The notes below the pieces were generated by a model. That model ran no database searches, had not been told where the DNA came from, and saw only the letters and a list, made by a program, of their open reading frames with translations. Position numbers and translations under genes: made by a program. Shown here piece by piece: positions 5,621 to 8,226 of a stretch of 8,226 bases of DNA (its first letter is position 1; each line of letters opens with the position of its first letter). Origin of the DNA: CAYTRP01 sp964625145 (GTDB lineage Bacteria > Sumerlaeota > Sumerlaeia > SLMS01 > JAHLLQ01); NCBI GenBank assembly GCA_964625145.1, contig CAZVAQ010000155.1, positions 1 through 8,226 of the forward strand. The letters run 5' to 3'.

Positions 5621-6169
5621 CTACGCGCCTTCGTTCCATCCGTCCAGATGCAACTCCAGCATGTGCACATCCAACAATCGCCCGAACTTCTCGCCAGCGC
5701 GATGCATGACGCCGATGTCGCGAAAACCGTGCGCCTTGTGCATCGCGATGCTGCCGGGGTTTTCGTGCGTGATGCGGGCGATGATGACGCCCAGGCCGGC
5801 CTCGCGACCCAGGCGAATCAACTCCACCAGCAGCAACTTCCCAATGCCCTGGCCCCGAAAATCACGGTGCACGTACACGGAGTTCTCCACCGTGCGGTCG
5901 TACGCGCGCCTTGGCGACCATGGTGACAATCGCCCCCAACCAACGACGCGTCCGTCCTTCTCCGCCACGATGATGGGATACCGGTCGCGCGGCCAGCCAT
6001 GAAACCATTGCAGCCGCTCCGCCTCCGTTCGCGGCGTTGTATCGAATGAAGCGGTGCCGTGCAGTACCTGCTCGTCGTAAATCTCATGAATCGCCGCGAG
6101 ATCGGATTCGACGGCGGGGCGGAGACGGAGGCTGGACGGCAAAGAGACCTGCGAAGTGCACGCTTCCAC
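5621..6169 (-). CDS. GNAT N-acetyltransferase, phosphinothricin acetyltransferase-like
   Basis: 182 residues from GTG at 6169, preceded by AAGGGA with 6 nt spacing. The frame is open back to an ATG at 6280, but that start lies inside the RNase P RNA gene and adds 37 non-conserved residues, so I reject it. GNAT enzymes transfer acetyl from acetyl-CoA to an amine. LRLRPAVESDLAAIHEIY (about 14-31) is the first strand and helix; VVGWGRLSPW and VENSVYVHRDF (Glu95) match the phosphinothricin acetyltransferase branch; QGIGK (107-111) is the acetyl-CoA pyrophosphate loop; NPGSIAMHKAHGF (137-149) is motif B. The length fits the family. The natural substrate is unknown; many homologues act on methionine sulfoximine, amino acids or small amines. 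It begins 41 nt after rnpB on the same strand. Confidence 0.85.
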   Translation of the reverse strand: MEACTSQVSLPSSLRLRPAVESDLAAIHEIYDEQVLHGTASFDTTPRTEAERLQWFHGWPRDRYPIIVAEKDGRVVGWGRLSPWSPRRAYDRTVENSVYVHRDFRGQGIGKLLLVELIRLGREAGLGVIIARITHENPGSIAMHKAHGFRDIGVMHRAGEKFGRLLDVHMLELHLDGWNEGA

Positions 6170-6203
6170 GTTCGTTCCCTTGCTGATAGACCATTTGCGC
6201 AAC

Positions 6204-6224
6204 AAAAAGCAGGCGGGGGAGGCC
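6204..6224 (-). terminator. U-tract following the rnpB P1 helix
   Basis: On the minus strand the 3' half of helix P1 (6211-6224) is followed by CTGC-type bases and TTTTT at 6208-6204. The P1 stem is GC-rich and could act as the terminator stem, but its other half is more than 300 nt away. No separate local hairpin is visible. It would separate rnpB from the downstream GNAT gene. Confidence 0.45.
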
Positions 6225-6575
6225 GATAAGCCGGGTTCTGTCGTGTGCAGCCATTCCTCTGCGATTGGCGTCGCCGCCAACCTCCAGCAGCCTACCCGAG
6301 GGTTTGACGAGCCGGGCCAGCTCTTCCCTCCTATTTGGCTTTGCTCCGGGTGGGGTTTTGCAAGCCGCCCTGTTGCCAGGACGCTGGTGCGCTCTTACCG
6401 CACCATTTCACCCTTGCCTGATCCCGCTCGCGCGGGCCATCGGCGGTGTCTTTTCTGTTCCACTTTCCGTCGGGTTTCCCCGCCCTGCCGTTAGCAGGCA
6501 CCCTGCCCTGAGGAGCCCGGACTTTCCTCCAGCATCCCGAAACGGACGCCAGCGGCTGCATGGCCTCCCCGCCTG
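6210..6575 (-). ncRNA. rnpB: RNase P RNA, bacterial type A (M1 RNA)
   Basis: The catalytic RNA that removes tRNA 5' leaders, about 366 nt. On the minus strand: the P1 5' strand AGGCGGGGAGGCC (6574-6562) pairs with GGCCTCCCCCGCCT (6224-6211); P2 TGCAGCC (6560-6554) pairs with GGCTGCA (6252-6246). The conserved GAGGAAAGTCCGGGCTCC block lies at about 6529-6512, and ACAGAACCCGGCTTATCGGC lies at about 6241-6222; together they form P4. GTGCGGTAAGAGCGCACC (P11-P12 region), CACCCGGAGCAA-GCCAAATAGG and CTCGGGTAGGCTGC complete the core. P3 is short. A GAGCTG/CGGCTC hairpin fits P17. The ends are set from P1 pairing and are accurate to a few bases. A weak promoter (TTGAAG at 6610-6605, 17 bp, GATGCG at 6587-6582) has the right spacing to 6575 but a poor -10. 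Confidence 0.97.
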
Positions 6576-6594
6576 GGCAAACGCATCCCACGCC

Positions 6595-6615
6595 CGTGCT
6601 CACGCTTCAAGCACG
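6595..6615 (-). other. Stem-loop between the methyltransferase gene and rnpB
   Basis: CGTGCT and AGCACG form a perfect 6-bp stem with a 9-nt loop, 16 nt after the methyltransferase stop and 20 nt before the rnpB 5' end. No T-tract follows. The TTGAAG candidate -35 element of rnpB lies in this hairpin, so it may be a weak terminator, a regulatory dyad, or chance. Confidence 0.35.
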
Positions 6616-6630
6616 AACATTCGCACCCCT

Positions 6631-7398
6631 TTACTCTCCCGCAGCATCTTGGGCCTCTTCCCTGGCCTCTGGCAGGAACAGGAAATTGCGCGGGCACGGC
6701 TCCGGCAGGTAGTCACCATCCACCGGCCACAACGCGTCGTCGCGCAGGAACTCCACACGATACCCCAGGCTGCGCATCAGGCCGAACATCTCCGCGTGGT
6801 GATCCACCTCTGCCTGGACGACGGGGCGGCATCGCGCCAGCGTCTCACGGCCACCTTCGATCACCTTCAGCTCGTGGCCCTCAACGTCGATCTTGATGAA
6901 GTCCACATCCTCGAAGGCAAAGTCATCCAGTCGCTTCACGGCGACGTGGATCGTCTCGTGAGGGACGTCACAGGCTTCCAGCGAGGCACACCCACGCACC
7001 AGGCTGGTACGCAGACGACCCTTGAGCAATGGCACGTGGAACTCCATCTCCCCCGCCCGGTCCGAAAGGCCGCAGTTCTCCACGTTCACATTGTCGCGAT
7101 GAGAGCGCGCGTAGCTGGCCAACTCGCCGGCCAGATCCCGCTGGGGCTCAAAAGCCACCACGCGCTCGAACATATCGGCAAGGTGGTAGGTATAGCCACC
7201 CTTGTTGGCACCAACATCCAAGGCCAACCGCCGCGTGCGTCCCGCCATCAGACGCGGAAGGTAATCAAGCTCCGGCTCAACAAGACCCAACCGTCGGGTC
7301 CTCCATGAGAAGATCGGCACCCGATAGGACAAGGGCGCCACGCCCTCCGCCGCCGCGGCAGAAAGACCAATTAAGCGCTCGTGTAGGAAACCCATCAT
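6631..7398 (-). CDS. FkbM-family SAM-dependent methyltransferase
   Basis: 255 residues from ATG at 7398 (a second ATG follows at once), with GGAGG 5 nt upstream of the first and 8 nt upstream of the second. The frame extends to 7647, but that part overlaps the divergent hydrolase gene and shows no domain, so I use the shorter form. FkbM-type enzymes O-methylate hydroxyls in polyketides, glycans and glycolipids. Motif I is LALDVGANKGGYTYHLA (58-74, SAM glycine loop DVGANKG at 61-67); VVAFEPQ (80-86) has the acidic residue expected to bind the SAM ribose; NCGLSD (108-113) follows; VDFIKIDVEGHELKVIEGG (165-183) is the hallmark FkbM block. The substrate is not evident; surface sugars are plausible, with a heptosyltransferase about 1 kb away. 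A weak promoter (TTGCCG at 7463-7458, 17 bp, GACACT-like -10 at 7440-7435) lies about 30 nt upstream. Confidence 0.88.
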   Translation of the reverse strand: MMGFLHERLIGLSAAAAEGVAPLSYRVPIFSWRTRRLGLVEPELDYLPRLMAGRTRRLALDVGANKGGYTYHLADMFERVVAFEPQRDLAGELASYARSHRDNVNVENCGLSDRAGEMEFHVPLLKGRLRTSLVRGCASLEACDVPHETIHVAVKRLDDFAFEDVDFIKIDVEGHELKVIEGGRETLARCRPVVQAEVDHHAEMFGLMRSLGYRVEFLRDDALWPVDGDYLPEPCPRNFLFLPEAREEAQDAAGE

Positions 7399-7537
7399 CC
7401 AGACCTCCGGAGGAATCCATTGTCGGTCGGCAGAAGTGTCCCTCAAATCTTTCCGGACGGCAACCGCATTTGATCGGCATTGCGCCGGGGAAGCCTTTTG
7501 CGGGGATTCTCTCGCTACCTGAATTGGAGCAATTACC

Positions 7538-8226
7538 ATGAATTGGACGCTGCCCATCCTTGTTTCCGTCCTGCTTTTGTCCGCATTCTGCAGCCGTGCC
7601 GCCGAATGGGAAAGTAACGACCTGGGCCAGACGGCGATCGTCCCCATGAAATCCGCACCCTATCCACACGAGAGCCGCGCGGAAGGCTTCACGAACAACG
7701 ACAAGCACTACCCCGCCGACATCCATTACTCCAACAGCGATGTCGCGATTTTTCTTCCACAAGGATGGAATCCCGATCTCGGCGTCCATCTGCTCTACTA
7801 CTTTCACGGGCACGGCAACAACATCCGCCAAGCGATCGACCAATATCAGCTCCGCGAGAAGGTCGTCGCATCGCAGCGCAATGTCGTCTTTGTATTCCCT
7901 CAAGGCCCTTTCAACGCTGGCGACAGCGGCGGCGGACGCCTTGAGGAACCCGGCGCCTTCAAGGCCATCACCGATGAAGTCATGGCGTTCCTGAAGGAAG
8001 AAGGCCGCATCACCGACCAGCCGGTTGGCAAGGTCATCCTCGCCGGCCACAGCGGCGCCTATCGCATCATGGCCCACGGCGCCAAGCACGGCGGCATCCC
8101 CATCAGCGAGATCTACCTGATCGATGCCTCATACGGGTACGGCGAAGAGTTTGCCCAATGGGCCGCCACGAATCCCCAGGCACGATTGCGCAGCATCTTC
8201 ACCGACCACCTCGCCGCGCGAAACGC
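7538..8226 (+). CDS. Exported alpha/beta-hydrolase-like protein (5' part)
   Basis: ATG at 7538 with GGAG 8 nt upstream; the frame stays open to the right edge (229 codons plus two bases), so the C-terminus is missing. Residues 1-22 are a Sec signal peptide (TLPILVSVLLLSAFCSRAA, likely cleaved after Ala22), placing it in the periplasm or outside. The mature part shows an alpha/beta-hydrolase pattern: YYFHGHGNN (87-95) as the strand with the oxyanion-hole HGxG, VVFVFPQG (116-123), and KVILAGHSGAYR (165-176), where GHSGA is the nucleophile elbow with Ser172. YLIDASYG (193-200) has Asp196, a possible acid residue. The catalytic His would be beyond the window. The substrate is unknown; an esterase or peptidase-like activity is possible. 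It is divergent from the FkbM gene across 139 bp. Confidence 0.82.
   Translation, partial: MNWTLPILVSVLLLSAFCSRAAEWESNDLGQTAIVPMKSAPYPHESRAEGFTNNDKHYPADIHYSNSDVAIFLPQGWNPDLGVHLLYYFHGHGNNIRQAIDQYQLREKVVASQRNVVFVFPQGPFNAGDSGGGRLEEPGAFKAITDEVMAFLKEEGRITDQPVGKVILAGHSGAYRIMAHGAKHGGIPISEIYLIDASYGYGEEFAQWAATNPQARLRSIFTDHLAARN

Noticed and set aside
6170..6280. N-terminal extension of the GNAT frame to ATG 6280
   Set aside because: The extension is translated rnpB 3' end and terminator sequence; the GTG at 6169 has a good ribosome-binding site.
6265..7308. Open frame of 347 codons on the plus strand
   Set aside because: It runs antisense through rnpB and the FkbM gene, both well supported, and its translation has no family features.
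7399..7647. N-terminal extension of the FkbM frame to 7647
   Set aside because: It overlaps the start of the divergent hydrolase gene and shows no conserved sequence; ATG 7398 has GGAGG upstream.
7277..8089. Open frame of 270 codons on the minus strand
   Set aside because: Antisense to the exported hydrolase, which has a signal peptide, a ribosome-binding site and a GHSGA motif.

Overview
The window (GC-rich, roughly 60%) looks like a chromosomal segment of a Gram-negative bacterium, probably an uncultured environmental lineage. The LPS-type heptosyltransferase implies an outer membrane. The secreted lamin-tail/choice-of-anchor protein and the heptanucleotide repeat arrays fit Planctomycetota-, Sumerlaeota- or Verrucomicrobiota-like genomes, but the phylum cannot be fixed from sequence reading alone. 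I see no prophage, CRISPR array, toxin-antitoxin pair or obvious defence island. Most of the content is envelope, regulatory and housekeeping genes.

Layout. (1) 1-1008, minus: 5' part of an exported protein with a lamin-tail-like domain and the start of an ASPM/SPD-2/Hydin-type beta domain; it runs off the left edge. (2) 1009-1539: non-coding, with inverted repeats, a probable orphan insertion-sequence end at about 1300-1350 and an AT-rich heptad array. (3) Minus-strand run: a small three-helix membrane protein (3667-3254), an exported SH3 + VanY/M15 D,D-carboxypeptidase-like protein (3175-2162) and a MarR regulator (2067-1540) preceded by a perfect AGTTGAC-N3-GTCAACT palindrome. (4) Plus-strand two-gene unit: a HAD hydrolase (3807-4511) overlapping by 16 nt a WaaF-like ADP-heptose heptosyltransferase (4496-5572). 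Heptad arrays of the TTCATCC family in opposite orientation bracket this unit. (5) Minus strand: an FkbM methyltransferase (7398-6631), then the RNase P RNA gene (about 6575-6210), then a GNAT acetyltransferase (6169-5621). (6) 7538 to the right edge, plus: 5' part of an exported alpha/beta-hydrolase-like protein, divergent from the methyltransferase.

Working together. The heptosyltransferase and perhaps its coupled HAD partner build LPS core or a surface glycan. The VanY-like protein trims peptidoglycan stem peptides. MarR very likely controls itself through the adjacent palindrome. rnpB is the firmest anchor: it carries the canonical bacterial type-A core, but the L15 position where E. coli has the GGU that pairs with tRNA CCA appears to read AGG.

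The most unusual signal is the set of period-7 arrays (1517-1551, 3711-3806, 5532-5573). They sit exactly at gene boundaries: one abuts a start codon and two contain stop codons, supplying C-terminal residues. I see no clear new biochemical system; the repeats are what deserve follow-up.
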